A stretch of DNA of 17,859 bases from CAYJAQ01 sp964368275 (GCA_964368275.1 CAYJAQ010000030.1:1-17859), one strand, 5' to 3'. Positions 1 through 9,224 are shown, counted from the first letter of the stretch. Program-made: numbers and translations. The notes: generated by a model not told the origin, from the letters alone.

Positions 1-51
1 TTTTTGATCCTTTTTTTCTATGTATATTTAATGGCGTAAAGTTAATATTTA

Positions 52-60
52 TGCTATAAT
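52..60 (+). promoter_or_regulatory. Extended -10 promoter of the glg operon
   Basis: A perfect TATAAT at 55-60 is preceded by TG plus one base (52-54), the extended -10 form that tolerates a poor -35. The -35 position with 17 bp spacing (32-37, TGGCGT) matches the consensus badly. Transcription would start near 67 and give a leader of about 25 bases before glgB, whose ribosome binding site GAAAGGA lies at 77-83. The T-rich stretch at 1-18 may be the tail of an upstream terminator, but no stem is inside the window. The site looks like the housekeeping sigma factor's; I see no SigE-type -10. Confidence 0.7.
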
Positions 61-92
61 GAGTTGGGGAATTATCGAAAGGAAAATATACA

Positions 93-1907
93 ATGCGAGA
101 AGAACAGGGAATATATTATTTTCATCAGGGCACCAATTACTATGCATATCGGCTTTTAGGTGCTCATTATACGCCGGCTGCGACGACTTTTCGTGTTTGG
201 GCTCCTAATGCTACCAAAGTAAGTGTTGTTGGTGATTTCAATAATTGGGATCGTTTGGCAAATCCAATGACAAAAATTAGTGATGGTGGTATTTGGGAAG
301 TCATAATATTAGGGGTTAATGAATATAGTAATTATCAGTACACCATAAAAACCTGCAAGAATCGTTGGATTAATAAATCTGATCCATACGCTTTTCATAG
401 TGAACTTCGACCAAATGTTGCTTCTAAAGTTATTTCACTTGAAGGCTATACATTTAATGATGAAGTTTGGATGAAAAAACGGACGGCTAAAGTAAATAAA
501 CCAATGAATATTTATGAGTTAAATTTGGGTTCATGGCGCAAATATGCTGACAATAGCTTTTTTGACTATCGTAAGTTAGGCGATGAAGTGAGTCAATATG
601 CTAAAGATATGGGATATACCCACATTGAGATTATGCCGATTTCGGAATATCCTTTTGATCCTTCTTGGGGTTATCAAGTAACGGGCTTTTATAGCATTAC
701 TTCTAGATATGGTACACCTAATGACTTCAAATACTTTGTTGATATTTGTCATCGCCGAGGCATTGGAGTGATTGCTGATTGGGTGCCAGGTCACTTTTGT
801 AAGGATGCTCATGGCTTGATTAATTTTGATGGTACTAACTTATACGAACCATCCGATCCTGAGATGGCTGAACATAAATCATGGGGTACATGCTGCTTTG
901 ATTATGGCAGAACCGAAGTCCAAAGTTTCTTGGTATCAAATGCGATTTATTTATTAGAAGAGTTCCATATTGATGGTTTACGAGTTGACGCGGTAGCTTC
1001 CATGCTATATTTAGACTATGGCCGTGAGAATGGCAACTGGACAAAAAATTCGTATGGTGGTAATATTAATTTGGCAACGGTTGCTTTCTTAAAAAAATTG
1101 AATGATGCCGTTCATGAGTTATGTCCTAATGCCATAATGATTGCTGAAGAATCAACTGCGTATCCGAAAATTACCGGTAAAACTGCTGATGATGGTTTAG
1201 GATTTGATTATAAATGGAATATGGGCTGGATGAATGATACCTTGTCATACATGAAGACGGATCCACTATTTAGAATCTATGAACATCATAAAATAACTTT
1301 TCAAATGACTTATATTTTTAGTGAACATTATATTTTGCCACTATCACATGATGAAGTTGTTCATGGTAAAGCATCGATTATTAATAAGATGCCCGGTGAG
1401 TATCATCAAAAATTTGCAGGGTTAAAGACGTATTTAATGTACATGATGAGTCATCCTGGTAAAAAATTAAACTTTATGGGGACTGAATTTGGTCAATTTA
1501 TTGAGTGGCGTGACGATCGTGAGCTTGATTGGCTGCTACTTCAATATGAAACACATCGAGAATTACAGGCATTTGTAAAAGCACTAAATCACTTTTACAA
1601 AAAAAATAAGCCTTTTTACCAACTTGATGATAGTTGGGCTGGCTTTAGATGGTTGAATGCTGATGATAAAGAACATAACGTTTTTGTCTATGAACGCTTA
1701 GATAAACAGCAGAATGCTATTATTGTTATTTTAAACTTTGCTTTTGTTAAGTGGAACAATTATCATGTTAGTTTGCCTAATGGTAAGTATGAAGTAGTAT
1801 TTGCTAGCAATAACGAAAAATTGAATCAACAATATGTAGTAAAAAATAATGATTTAATAATTAACTTACCAGAAATTTCTGGTTTATATTTGAGAAAGGT
1901 GGATTAA
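93..1907 (+). CDS. glgB: 1,4-alpha-glucan branching enzyme GlgB
   Basis: This enzyme cuts alpha-1,4-glucan chains and rejoins them as alpha-1,6 branches, a cytoplasmic step of glycogen synthesis. The 604-residue protein has an N-terminal CBM48-type beta domain (about 20-107) followed by a GH13 barrel. The four GH13 regions are present: region I around DWVPGHF (229-235), the nucleophile D299 in GLRVDAV, the acid/base E352 in IAEEST, and H419-D420 in LSHDEVVHG. A C-terminal beta domain follows. The length fits the short bacterial form with one N-terminal domain, near Bacillus GlgB and shorter than the E. coli enzyme. The ATG is set by GAAAGGA nine bases upstream. It is the first gene of glgBCDAP, and glgC starts two bases after its stop. 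Identity is secure from sequence; activity was not tested. Confidence 0.97.
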   Translation: MREEQGIYYFHQGTNYYAYRLLGAHYTPAATTFRVWAPNATKVSVVGDFNNWDRLANPMTKISDGGIWEVIILGVNEYSNYQYTIKTCKNRWINKSDPYAFHSELRPNVASKVISLEGYTFNDEVWMKKRTAKVNKPMNIYELNLGSWRKYADNSFFDYRKLGDEVSQYAKDMGYTHIEIMPISEYPFDPSWGYQVTGFYSITSRYGTPNDFKYFVDICHRRGIGVIADWVPGHFCKDAHGLINFDGTNLYEPSDPEMAEHKSWGTCCFDYGRTEVQSFLVSNAIYLLEEFHIDGLRVDAVASMLYLDYGRENGNWTKNSYGGNINLATVAFLKKLNDAVHELCPNAIMIAEESTAYPKITGKTADDGLGFDYKWNMGWMNDTLSYMKTDPLFRIYEHHKITFQMTYIFSEHYILPLSHDEVVHGKASIINKMPGEYHQKFAGLKTYLMYMMSHPGKKLNFMGTEFGQFIEWRDDRELDWLLLQYETHRELQAFVKALNHFYKKNKPFYQLDDSWAGFRWLNADDKEHNVFVYERLDKQQNAIIVILNFAFVKWNNYHVSLPNGKYEVVFASNNEKLNQQYVVKNNDLIINLPEISGLYLRKVD

Positions 1908-1909
1908 AT

Positions 1910-3115
1910 ATGATTAATCGTCATAAAAAGTGTGTTGCAATGTTATTAGCGGGAGGACAAGGTAGTCGACTATTAGCTCTTACTACAAAAGTTGCCAAGC
2001 CGGCTGTTTCTTTCGGTGCGAAATATAGAATCATTGATTTTACATTATCAAATTGTACTAATTCCAACATTGACACCGTTGGAGTATTAACACAATATCA
2101 ACCACTTGTTTTAAATGATTATATTGGCAATGGTCAGCCTTGGGATTTAGACCGTACATTTGGAGGTGTACATATTTTACCTCCATATCAAGCCAAAGAT
2201 AAAATGGACTGGTATAAAGGGACAGCAAATGCGATTTGTCAGAACATTGATTTTATCGAAAACTATCACCCTGATCATGTCTTGATCCTATCAGGTGATC
2301 ATATCTATAAGATGGATTACAACGAAATGCTACAATATCATATTGAAAAAAATGCTGATTGCACTATTGCTACTTTAGAAGTACCAATGGCTGATGCTAG
2401 TCGTTTTGGCATTATGAATACTGATAAAGATTTTGTCATTAACGAATTTGAGGAAAAACCGAAAGTTCCGAAAAATAATCAAGCATCAATGGGTATTTAT
2501 ATTTTTAAACGGGAAAAATTAATTGAGTACCTCTTAAAAGATGAAGCCACGCCAGAATCTAGTAATGATTTTGGTAAAAACATCATTCCTAACATGCTAA
2601 ATGCGGGGGAAAAAATGGTTGCTTATCCATTTAAGGGTTATTGGAAAGATGTTGGTACGATTGATAGTTTATGGAGTGCCAATATGGATTTAATCGGCGA
2701 AAAGCCCAAATTTGATATTTACGATCCATTTTGGAAAATTCATTCCCGCAATATGGGAATTCAACCCCAATATGTTGGAACGGATGCTATTATTCATAAT
2801 TCATTAATTGGTGGTGGCAGTAAGATTGAAGGAACAGTTATTAATAGTGTGATAGGGTCTAACGTAACCATTAAAGCTGGTTCCGTAATTAAAGATAGTG
2901 TAATTTTTTCTAATACCATAGTTGATAAAGGGGCATTAGTAAATTATAGTATTATAGATGAAAAAGTGTATATTGGCGAAGGTGCTGTAATTGGTGCTGA
3001 AAAGTCAGAAAAGGTGAAAATTGCGGTCATAGGTCGTGGCGTTAATGTTGCTAAAGGCAATACCATTGAATCGGGGTCTAATATTGAAACTAGTAAGGAG
3101 GAAGAAGTATGTTAG
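1910..3115 (+). CDS. glgC: Glucose-1-phosphate adenylyltransferase, catalytic subunit GlgC
   Basis: GlgC makes ADP-glucose and pyrophosphate from ATP and glucose-1-phosphate, the committing step of bacterial glycogen synthesis. The 401-residue protein opens with the nucleotidyltransferase signature LLAGGQGSRL (12-21), followed by AKPAVSFG (29-36). The catalytic aspartate is D130 in SGDHIYKMDY, and the glucose-1-phosphate lysine is K183 in FEEKPK. From about residue 290 the sequence has the hexapeptide-like rhythm of a left-handed beta-helix, the usual C-terminal domain for subunit contacts and allostery. The site AAAGGTGG (1895-1902) precedes the ATG. Its end overlaps glgD by seven bases, which implies translational coupling to the partner subunit. 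In Firmicutes that carry both, GlgC is the active subunit and GlgD modulates it. Confidence 0.97.
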   Translation: MINRHKKCVAMLLAGGQGSRLLALTTKVAKPAVSFGAKYRIIDFTLSNCTNSNIDTVGVLTQYQPLVLNDYIGNGQPWDLDRTFGGVHILPPYQAKDKMDWYKGTANAICQNIDFIENYHPDHVLILSGDHIYKMDYNEMLQYHIEKNADCTIATLEVPMADASRFGIMNTDKDFVINEFEEKPKVPKNNQASMGIYIFKREKLIEYLLKDEATPESSNDFGKNIIPNMLNAGEKMVAYPFKGYWKDVGTIDSLWSANMDLIGEKPKFDIYDPFWKIHSRNMGIQPQYVGTDAIIHNSLIGGGSKIEGTVINSVIGSNVTIKAGSVIKDSVIFSNTIVDKGALVNYSIIDEKVYIGEGAVIGAEKSEKVKIAVIGRGVNVAKGNTIESGSNIETSKEEEVC

Positions 3116-4224
3116 CAGCGGGAATTATATTTGCTGATAGTCATCACGAGCATGTTGATGAATTAACACGTCGTAGAACGATGGCTTCCATTCCTTTTGG
3201 TGGTCGATATCGCTTAGTTGATTTTCAACTTTCTAATTTTGTTAATGCTGATGTTACTAAGATTGCGGTTGTAACACGCCGCAACTATCAATCGTTAATG
3301 GATCATATTGGTTCTGGTAAAGATTGGGATTTATCGCGTCGTAATGGTGGTGTAATGATTTTTCCACCATATGGCTATTATGCTAGTGATATTAGTAGCG
3401 ATAATCGCTATGGAGCATTACAAAGTATTATTGGCTATATTAGTAAGTGCCAAGAAGAAGATATCATCATGGTAGACTGCGATAGCGCTAGTGTTGTTGA
3501 TTACTCAAAAGCCCTTGAACAACATATTGAACGGAAAGCCGACTTAACTGTTTGCTATTGCAAGATGATAGTTACTGAGAATTTATCCCACAATATGTGT
3601 TATGAATTAGCTGAAAATGAACGAATTGTGAGTGGATCACTGCACTCTGAAGTTGGTGAGATGGCTAACATCGGGACAAATGCGTGGATTATTAAACGTA
3701 AAGTACTATACAATTTATTAGTTAATTCCACAGCACATGGTGCAAGATCATTTACACGTGATGTTTTACTACCAAATTTAAAAAATTTAAGATCTTTTGG
3801 CTACTTACATACAGGCATTTATTTAGATATTCATTCAATGGAATCATATTTTGAACAAAACATGAAATTGTTAGACTCTAAAGTTCGAGATGAAGTATTT
3901 AATCAAAAGAACTTATCTGTTTATACCAAAGTTAGAGATTCTGCTCCAACCAAATACGGCTTAGAAGCAAAAGTTGTAAATAGTTATATTGCTGATGGTT
4001 GTGTTATTGAAGGTACAGTTATTAACAGTATTTTATTCCGAGGTGTAAAAGTAGAAAAAAATACCATTATTGAGAATTCAATATTAATGCAAGATACCGA
4101 TACTGGTGAAGATGTACATTTGAATTACGTAATAACAGATAAAAATGTTACCATTCGTAATCACCAAACATTATCGGGCTGTAAGAAAATACCTTATTAC
4201 TTGGCTAAAAATGTGATGATATAA
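3109..4224 (+). CDS. glgD: GlgD, regulatory/non-catalytic ADP-glucose pyrophosphorylase subunit
   Basis: GlgD is a GlgC paralogue found in Firmicutes, where it forms a hetero-oligomer with GlgC and raises its activity. This 371-residue protein keeps the fold markers IPFGGRYRLVDFQLSN (28-43) and a C-terminal beta-helix (from about 285), but has lost key catalytic elements. The glycine-rich GGxGxRL loop is absent from the N terminus. The SGDHIYKMDY motif is replaced by DCDSASVVDY (123-132), which keeps one aspartate (D125). The EEKP lysine motif cannot be found. The start is firm: AAGGAGG at 3095-3101 lies seven bases before the ATG, and the N-terminal AAGIIFADSH matches where the family begins. 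The gene overlaps glgC by seven bases, so the two subunits are probably made in fixed proportion. Confidence 0.95.
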   Translation: MLAAGIIFADSHHEHVDELTRRRTMASIPFGGRYRLVDFQLSNFVNADVTKIAVVTRRNYQSLMDHIGSGKDWDLSRRNGGVMIFPPYGYYASDISSDNRYGALQSIIGYISKCQEEDIIMVDCDSASVVDYSKALEQHIERKADLTVCYCKMIVTENLSHNMCYELAENERIVSGSLHSEVGEMANIGTNAWIIKRKVLYNLLVNSTAHGARSFTRDVLLPNLKNLRSFGYLHTGIYLDIHSMESYFEQNMKLLDSKVRDEVFNQKNLSVYTKVRDSAPTKYGLEAKVVNSYIADGCVIEGTVINSILFRGVKVEKNTIIENSILMQDTDTGEDVHLNYVITDKNVTIRNHQTLSGCKKIPYYLAKNVMI

Positions 4225-4244
4225 AAAAATAGGAGGAAAAAATT

Positions 4245-5705
4245 ATGGATAGTAAAAAAATTGTCATGGTAGCATCCGAATGTCAACCATTCTTTGCTTC
4301 AGGTGGGTTAGGCGACGTTGTCGGCTCTCTTCCTGAAAATATTCTAAAAGTTATCAATGACAAAAAAGACAAAGAATTGAGTAATGAAATGATAGTTATT
4401 TTACCATTATACTCAAAAATTTCAGCTGATTACCGTAATAAACTAGTTTATGTAAAACAGATAGTTGTGCAATTATCTTGGCGTAAGCAATACTGTGGTA
4501 TCTTTAAATATACCCAAAAAGGTGTTACTTATTATTTCTTAGATAATGAATACTATTTTAAACGTCACAATTTCTATGGCTATTTTGACGATGGTGAACG
4601 TTTTGCTTTCTTTAGTAAAGCAGCAGTTGATACATTAGTTGCGATGGATATTACACCTGATGTAATCCATGTTCATGATTGGCAAACTGCGTTAGTGCCT
4701 GTTTATTTACGTACCCTATATTATGGCGATTTACGTTTTGCCCATACTAAAACAATTTTTACAATTCATAATATTGAATACCAAGGCCAATATGCACTTG
4801 ATCAAGACATTGTTGAAGATGTTTTTGGTATCAGTCATAATGATGCCTATTTACTAGAATATAAAGGGGTTTTGAACCTCATGAAAGGTGGCATGGAGGC
4901 TGCTAATGTTGTTTCGACAGTAAGCCCAACCTATGCTAAAGAAATTCAAGATGATTATTATTCTCATGGTTTAACTGATGAAATCAAACGGGTAGTTGGT
5001 GAAGGTAAATTACGGGGTATCTTAAACGGTATTGATAAGAATTATTATAATCCACTTAAAGATGATGCTCTATTTGAAAAATATGATCATAAACACCCTG
5101 AGTTGAAAGCAGAAAATAAGGTTCGTCTTCAAGAAATGCTAAATTTACAGGTTGATCCGGAAGTGCCAATGATTGGTATGGTAAGTCGTTTAGTATCTCA
5201 TAAAGGTTTAGATATTGTTAAAGATGCCTTTGAAGAGATCATGGCTAAGAAATGTCAAGTTGTTATTTTAGGTACTGGCGATGGTTGGTATGAAGGTTTC
5301 TTTAAAGACATGGAACATAAATATGGCTCAAAATTACGCGTTATTCTAGCGTACAATCAAGATCTATCAAGAAAAATTTATGCTTCAAGTGATTTATTCT
5401 TAATGCCATCCAAGTCAGAACCATGTGGATTATCACAGATGATAGCATCCCGTTATGGAAGTGTACCAATTGTACGAAGAACCGGCGGACTAGCCGACAG
5501 TATTAATGATTTCACCGTTAATGGTAATGGTTATACATTTAATAATAGTGATGCTGGTGAAATGCTTACGGTAATTAACCGGGCTTTAGACGACTATCAA
5601 GACAAACCAGCTTGGCAAAAGAAAGTTGTAAAAGTAATGACTACTGATTTTAGTTGGAATAAGTCTGCTAAAGAATACGTTAAGTTGTATACTGAGATAA
5701 TGTGA
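4245..5705 (+). CDS. glgA: Glycogen synthase GlgA (ADP-glucose type, GT5)
   Basis: GlgA transfers glucose from ADP-glucose to the non-reducing end of alpha-1,4-glucan. The 486 residues form two Rossmann-like halves (GT-B fold). The N-terminal half has SGGLGDVVGSLP (19-30), VHDWQTAL (143-150) and TIHNIEYQG (173-181). The C-terminal half has GMVSRLVSHKG (311-321, with R315 and K320 in family positions) and SEPCGLSQ (391-398), whose E392 matches the conserved glutamate, then VRRTGGLAD (410-418). The lysine that usually precedes TGGL/SGGL at the ADP-glucose site is an alanine here (A18). Length is normal for the family. AGGAGG at 4231-4236 sets the start, 20 bases after glgD. The stop is TGA, the only TGA stop among the complete genes of the window. 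Confidence 0.97.
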   Translation: MDSKKIVMVASECQPFFASGGLGDVVGSLPENILKVINDKKDKELSNEMIVILPLYSKISADYRNKLVYVKQIVVQLSWRKQYCGIFKYTQKGVTYYFLDNEYYFKRHNFYGYFDDGERFAFFSKAAVDTLVAMDITPDVIHVHDWQTALVPVYLRTLYYGDLRFAHTKTIFTIHNIEYQGQYALDQDIVEDVFGISHNDAYLLEYKGVLNLMKGGMEAANVVSTVSPTYAKEIQDDYYSHGLTDEIKRVVGEGKLRGILNGIDKNYYNPLKDDALFEKYDHKHPELKAENKVRLQEMLNLQVDPEVPMIGMVSRLVSHKGLDIVKDAFEEIMAKKCQVVILGTGDGWYEGFFKDMEHKYGSKLRVILAYNQDLSRKIYASSDLFLMPSKSEPCGLSQMIASRYGSVPIVRRTGGLADSINDFTVNGNGYTFNNSDAGEMLTVINRALDDYQDKPAWQKKVVKVMTTDFSWNKSAKEYVKLYTEIM

Positions 5706-5717
5706 GGATAATGCGAA

Positions 5718-8129
5718 ATGAATATTGCACAAATTAGGACAGAAGTAGAAGACAAATTATCACGTTACTTCGGTGTTACACCGACTGATGCATCAACTGA
5801 ACAGATTTATAAAGCGGTTAGTTTGACGGTTTTAGATATTTTGATGGAAAAGAAAAAACTCTATAATCGCTTAGTCAAAAAGCAACAAGCCAAACGCGTA
5901 TATTATTTATGCATGGAGTTTTTAGTAGGCCGCTCTTTGAAAACTAATTTATACAATTTAGGTTTAGTTGAAGAATATCGGACAGTTTTAAATGAATATA
6001 AAATAAATTTAGATGATTTATACGAACAAGAACCCGATGCTGGTTTAGGCAATGGCGGTTTAGGCCGGTTAGCAGCTTGTTTCATGGATTCCCTTGCGGC
6101 TCTTGAATATCCTGCATATGGTTTTTCGATTCGTTACGAATATGGTCTTTTTAAACAAAAAATTGTTGATGGTTGGCAAACAGAAATGCCTGATGTATGG
6201 CTACCAGGTGGTGAGGTTTGGTTAATTCCGAGAAGTGACCGGTCACTAAAGGTACGTTTTGACGGTCATGTTAATGAATACTTTGATAATGGTAAATTAA
6301 AAGTTAATTATTCAGATTATTCAGAAGTAGAAGCTATGCCATATGATATGTTAATATCAGGTGGTGATAGTGGAGCAGTATCGACACTCCGTTTATGGCG
6401 TAGTCGCAGCCTATCTACTTTTGACATGAAGTCATTCTCACAAGGTGATTATGCAAAAGCTGTTCAAGAAAGCTATGAAGCTGAATTAATCTCGAAGGTA
6501 CTATATCCTTCAGACGATCATTATGAAGGTAAATCGTTACGGTTAAAACAACAATACTTTTTAGTAAGTGCTTCCATTCAAAATATCTTTAATGATCATC
6601 GCAAACGTTATGGTGATCTTCACACTTTACCTGACAAAGTTGCCATTCATATCAATGACACGCATCCATCACTATGTATACCTGAAATGATGCGAATACT
6701 AATGGATGAAGATGGTTTTGGTTGGGATGAAGCATGGGATATTGTAACTAGAACAGTTGCCTATACTAATCATACGATTTTAATTGAAGCATTGGAAACC
6801 TGGTCGGAAGACCTTTTAGAACGCCGTTTACCACGTATTTATAGTATATTAAAAGAGGTTAATCGTCGTTTTATGGAAAAAGTTGGCACTATGAACCCTG
6901 GCGATTGGAATAAAATAGGTCGGATGGCAATTATTAATAATGGACAAGTTCGCATGGCTAATCTAAGTATTGTTGGTAGTCACTCTGTTAATGGTGTTTC
7001 GGCGCTTCATTCTGATATCATTAAACGAAGTATTTTTAAAGACTTCTACTATATGATGCCAGAAAAGTTTACCAATGTTACTAATGGTATTGCCCATCGT
7101 CGTTGGTTACACCAATCTAATCCACGTTTAGCTAAACTATTAGATGAATGTATTGGCCATGGTTGGTATTATGATGCTAGTGAGTTAAAGAAATTCAAAG
7201 CATTTCAAAATGATGAAAAAATATTAAACAAATTAGCCGAGATAAAATATCAAAACAAAGTCGATTTTGCTAATGCTATTTTTAAGAAACAAGGTATTGT
7301 TATTGATCCAAATACGCGCTTTGATGTTCAAGTAAAACGGCTACATGAATATAAACGTCAATTATTAAATGTTTTGAAAATAATTAATTTATACAATAAA
7401 CTAAAAGAAAATCCAAATTACGATATTACTCCCCAAACATACATCTTTGGCGCAAAAGCTGCTCCTGGATATTATGAGGCAAAAGAAGTAATAGAATTAA
7501 TTAACAAAATCAGTGAAGATATTAACAATCATCCAGAAATAAAAGCGAAATTAAATGTTGTTTTTGTTGAAGATTATTGTGTGACACTTGCTGAAAAGTT
7601 AATGCCAGCATCAGAAATTAGTGAACAACTAAGTTTAGCTGGTAAAGAAGCATCTGGAACTGGTAATATGAAGTTCATGATTAATGGTGCATTAACATTT
7701 GGTACGATGGATGGCGCAAATGTGGAAATATGTGACGCCGTAGGTGATGAGAATATTTTTATCTTCGGTATGACTTCGCCAGAAGTTAATGATCTATGGA
7801 AAAAAGGTTATAATTCGACTTATTATTATAATAATTCACGAGAAATACGTGAAATAATTAGTGCGCTTAAGACGGGTTTTGCTGGTAAAAGCTTTGAAAA
7901 TATCGCTAATTATTTATTAATTGGTCGTGGGCTTGCTGATCGTTATATGTGCTTAGCTGATTTTGATAGTTATATGGAAACATATTATAAGATGGATAAA
8001 ATTTACCGGGATAAGTTATTATTCAACCGAATGTCCCTTATCAATATTAGTGAAGCAGGCCGTTTTGCTGCTGATCGAAGCATTAAAGAATATGCAGATC
8101 GTATTTGGAATATAAAACCAGTAAAATAA
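5718..8129 (+). CDS. glgP: Glycogen/maltodextrin phosphorylase GlgP (GT35)
   Basis: This pyridoxal-phosphate enzyme splits glucose-1-phosphate from the ends of glycogen with inorganic phosphate. The 803-residue length is normal for the family. Visible signatures are EPDAGLGNGGLGRLAACF (105-122), the family NDTHPSL stretch (313-319), VKRLHEYKRQLLN (539-551), and EASGTGNMKF (644-653), where K652 is the expected PLP-binding lysine, followed by NGALTFGTMDGANVEI. The weak site GAGG (5704-5707) precedes the ATG at 5718 and overlaps the glgA TGA stop. A nearby ATG at 5711 is out of frame. The gene is last in glgBCDAP. I see no intrinsic terminator after it, so some transcripts may run on into pfkA. 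Confidence 0.96.
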   Translation: MNIAQIRTEVEDKLSRYFGVTPTDASTEQIYKAVSLTVLDILMEKKKLYNRLVKKQQAKRVYYLCMEFLVGRSLKTNLYNLGLVEEYRTVLNEYKINLDDLYEQEPDAGLGNGGLGRLAACFMDSLAALEYPAYGFSIRYEYGLFKQKIVDGWQTEMPDVWLPGGEVWLIPRSDRSLKVRFDGHVNEYFDNGKLKVNYSDYSEVEAMPYDMLISGGDSGAVSTLRLWRSRSLSTFDMKSFSQGDYAKAVQESYEAELISKVLYPSDDHYEGKSLRLKQQYFLVSASIQNIFNDHRKRYGDLHTLPDKVAIHINDTHPSLCIPEMMRILMDEDGFGWDEAWDIVTRTVAYTNHTILIEALETWSEDLLERRLPRIYSILKEVNRRFMEKVGTMNPGDWNKIGRMAIINNGQVRMANLSIVGSHSVNGVSALHSDIIKRSIFKDFYYMMPEKFTNVTNGIAHRRWLHQSNPRLAKLLDECIGHGWYYDASELKKFKAFQNDEKILNKLAEIKYQNKVDFANAIFKKQGIVIDPNTRFDVQVKRLHEYKRQLLNVLKIINLYNKLKENPNYDITPQTYIFGAKAAPGYYEAKEVIELINKISEDINNHPEIKAKLNVVFVEDYCVTLAEKLMPASEISEQLSLAGKEASGTGNMKFMINGALTFGTMDGANVEICDAVGDENIFIFGMTSPEVNDLWKKGYNSTYYYNNSREIREIISALKTGFAGKSFENIANYLLIGRGLADRYMCLADFDSYMETYYKMDKIYRDKLLFNRMSLINISEAGRFAADRSIKEYADRIWNIKPVK

Positions 8130-8144
8130 TCATTAGTTAATTGT

Positions 8145-8173
8145 TTGCGTAATTCGACAAAAAGTATTATAAT
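8145..8173 (+). promoter_or_regulatory. SigA-type promoter of pfkA
   Basis: TTGCGT (8145-8150) and a perfect TATAAT (8168-8173) are separated by 17 bases. They lie in the 108-base gap between glgP and pfkA, with an expected start near 8180 and a leader of nearly 60 bases. This is the only sizeable gap between glgB and the terminator after pfkA, which suggests that pfkA has expression independent of the glg operon. Confidence 0.65.
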
Positions 8174-8222
8174 ATATAAGAAATATTTGTGAATAATAAA
8201 ATAGAAGAAGATATTGCACAAA

Positions 8223-8228
8223 AAGGAG
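8223..8228 (+). promoter_or_regulatory. Ribosome binding site that decides the pfkA start
   Basis: AAGGAG lies nine bases before the ATG at 8238. A longer reading frame could open at the TTG at 8214, but the binding site would then be inside the coding region, and that extension has no family counterpart. Confidence 0.85.
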
Positions 8229-8237
8229 AAAGATAAT

Positions 8238-9203
8238 ATGATTAAGTCAATTGGTGTATTAACATCAGGTGGTGACGCTCCTGGTATGAATGCTGCTATT
8301 AGAGCAGTTGTTCGAACAGCACGCATTCATGGATTGGAAGTATATGGTATCCATGATGGTTTTAAAGGATTAGTAGAAGGCGGCGATAAATATGAATTAA
8401 TGAGTCGTAAATCAGTTACTAATATTATTGATCGTGGCGGCACTATTTTAGGTACTGCTCGTCTGCCCAACTTTCCAGAACCAGAAATTCAACAAAAAGC
8501 CTTAGAAAACTTACGTGATTTTGGTATAGATGCTTTAATCGTTATTGGCGGTGATGGCTCTTATACAGGTGCACAAAGACTTCAAAGTCAAGGCTTTAAA
8601 GTAATCGGTCTACCTGGTACTATTGATAATGACATTGCTTGTACTGATTATACTATTGGTTTCCATACTTGTGTTGAAACGGTTGTCGATGCAATTGACC
8701 GTTTGCGCGATACATGTGGTTCTCATCAACGCTGTGCTGTTGTCGAAGTTATGGGCCGCTATTGTGGCGATATTGCCAAAGCAGCCGGACTTGCAACGGG
8801 AGCCGAACTTGTAATTACTAGTGAAACTGGTTTTGATTTACAAATGGTATTGGATAATGCTAAGAAATACAAAGTTAAAGGAAATCGTCACCCCATTATT
8901 ATTGTAACAGAACATATAACTGATGTTCATGAACTTGCTAAAAAGATTGAAGAGTTCTCCGGCTTTGAAACACGTGCTACTGTTTTAGGACATGTTCAAA
9001 GAGGGGGTAAACCATCTTCATATGATCGTATTTTAGCATCACGTTTAGGACTAGCTGCTGTTGAAACTTTATTAGAGGGTGTTGATGGTGTATGTATTGG
9101 CGTTAACGCTAATCAAATAGCATATAATACTTTTGAAGAGGTATTGTCTAGCAAAAAGAATATTTTCAGCGATTACGAACGTTTAATTCAAATGTTGTCG
9201 TAA
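8238..9203 (+). CDS. pfkA: ATP-dependent 6-phosphofructokinase PfkA
   Basis: PfkA phosphorylates fructose-6-phosphate at C1 with ATP, the committing step of glycolysis. From the ATG at 8238 the protein has 321 residues, close to Bacillus PfkA. Motifs appear in family order: TSGGDAPGMN (9-18), IGGDGSYTGA (103-112), PGTIDNDI (126-133) with the likely catalytic base D130, DRLRDT (154-159), EVMGRYCGDIA (170-180) and HVQRGGKPSSYDR near the C terminus. GGDGS rather than GGDDT indicates ATP and not pyrophosphate as phosphoryl donor. It follows glgP directly, so glucose-1-phosphate from glycogen, once isomerised, would feed this enzyme. An intrinsic terminator follows 21 bases after the stop. Confidence 0.97.
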   Translation: MIKSIGVLTSGGDAPGMNAAIRAVVRTARIHGLEVYGIHDGFKGLVEGGDKYELMSRKSVTNIIDRGGTILGTARLPNFPEPEIQQKALENLRDFGIDALIVIGGDGSYTGAQRLQSQGFKVIGLPGTIDNDIACTDYTIGFHTCVETVVDAIDRLRDTCGSHQRCAVVEVMGRYCGDIAKAAGLATGAELVITSETGFDLQMVLDNAKKYKVKGNRHPIIIVTEHITDVHELAKKIEEFSGFETRATVLGHVQRGGKPSSYDRILASRLGLAAVETLLEGVDGVCIGVNANQIAYNTFEEVLSSKKNIFSDYERLIQMLS

Positions 9204-9224
9204 TCCCAAAATAAAAATAAAATT

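Noticed and set aside
5700..5712. TGA read as tryptophan (code 4) at the end of glgA
   Set aside because: All tryptophans in the window use TGG and no gene has an internal TGA; reading through would add only two residues before a TAA.
8214..8237. Eight-residue N-terminal extension of PfkA from a TTG start
   Set aside because: The strong AAGGAG site lies inside it and is ideally placed for the ATG at 8238; the extension has no family counterpart.
8003..8326. Minus-strand open frame of 107 codons across the glgP-pfkA gap
   Set aside because: It mirrors the coding strand of glgP and pfkA, has no ribosome binding site or recognisable motif, and covers a well-supported promoter.
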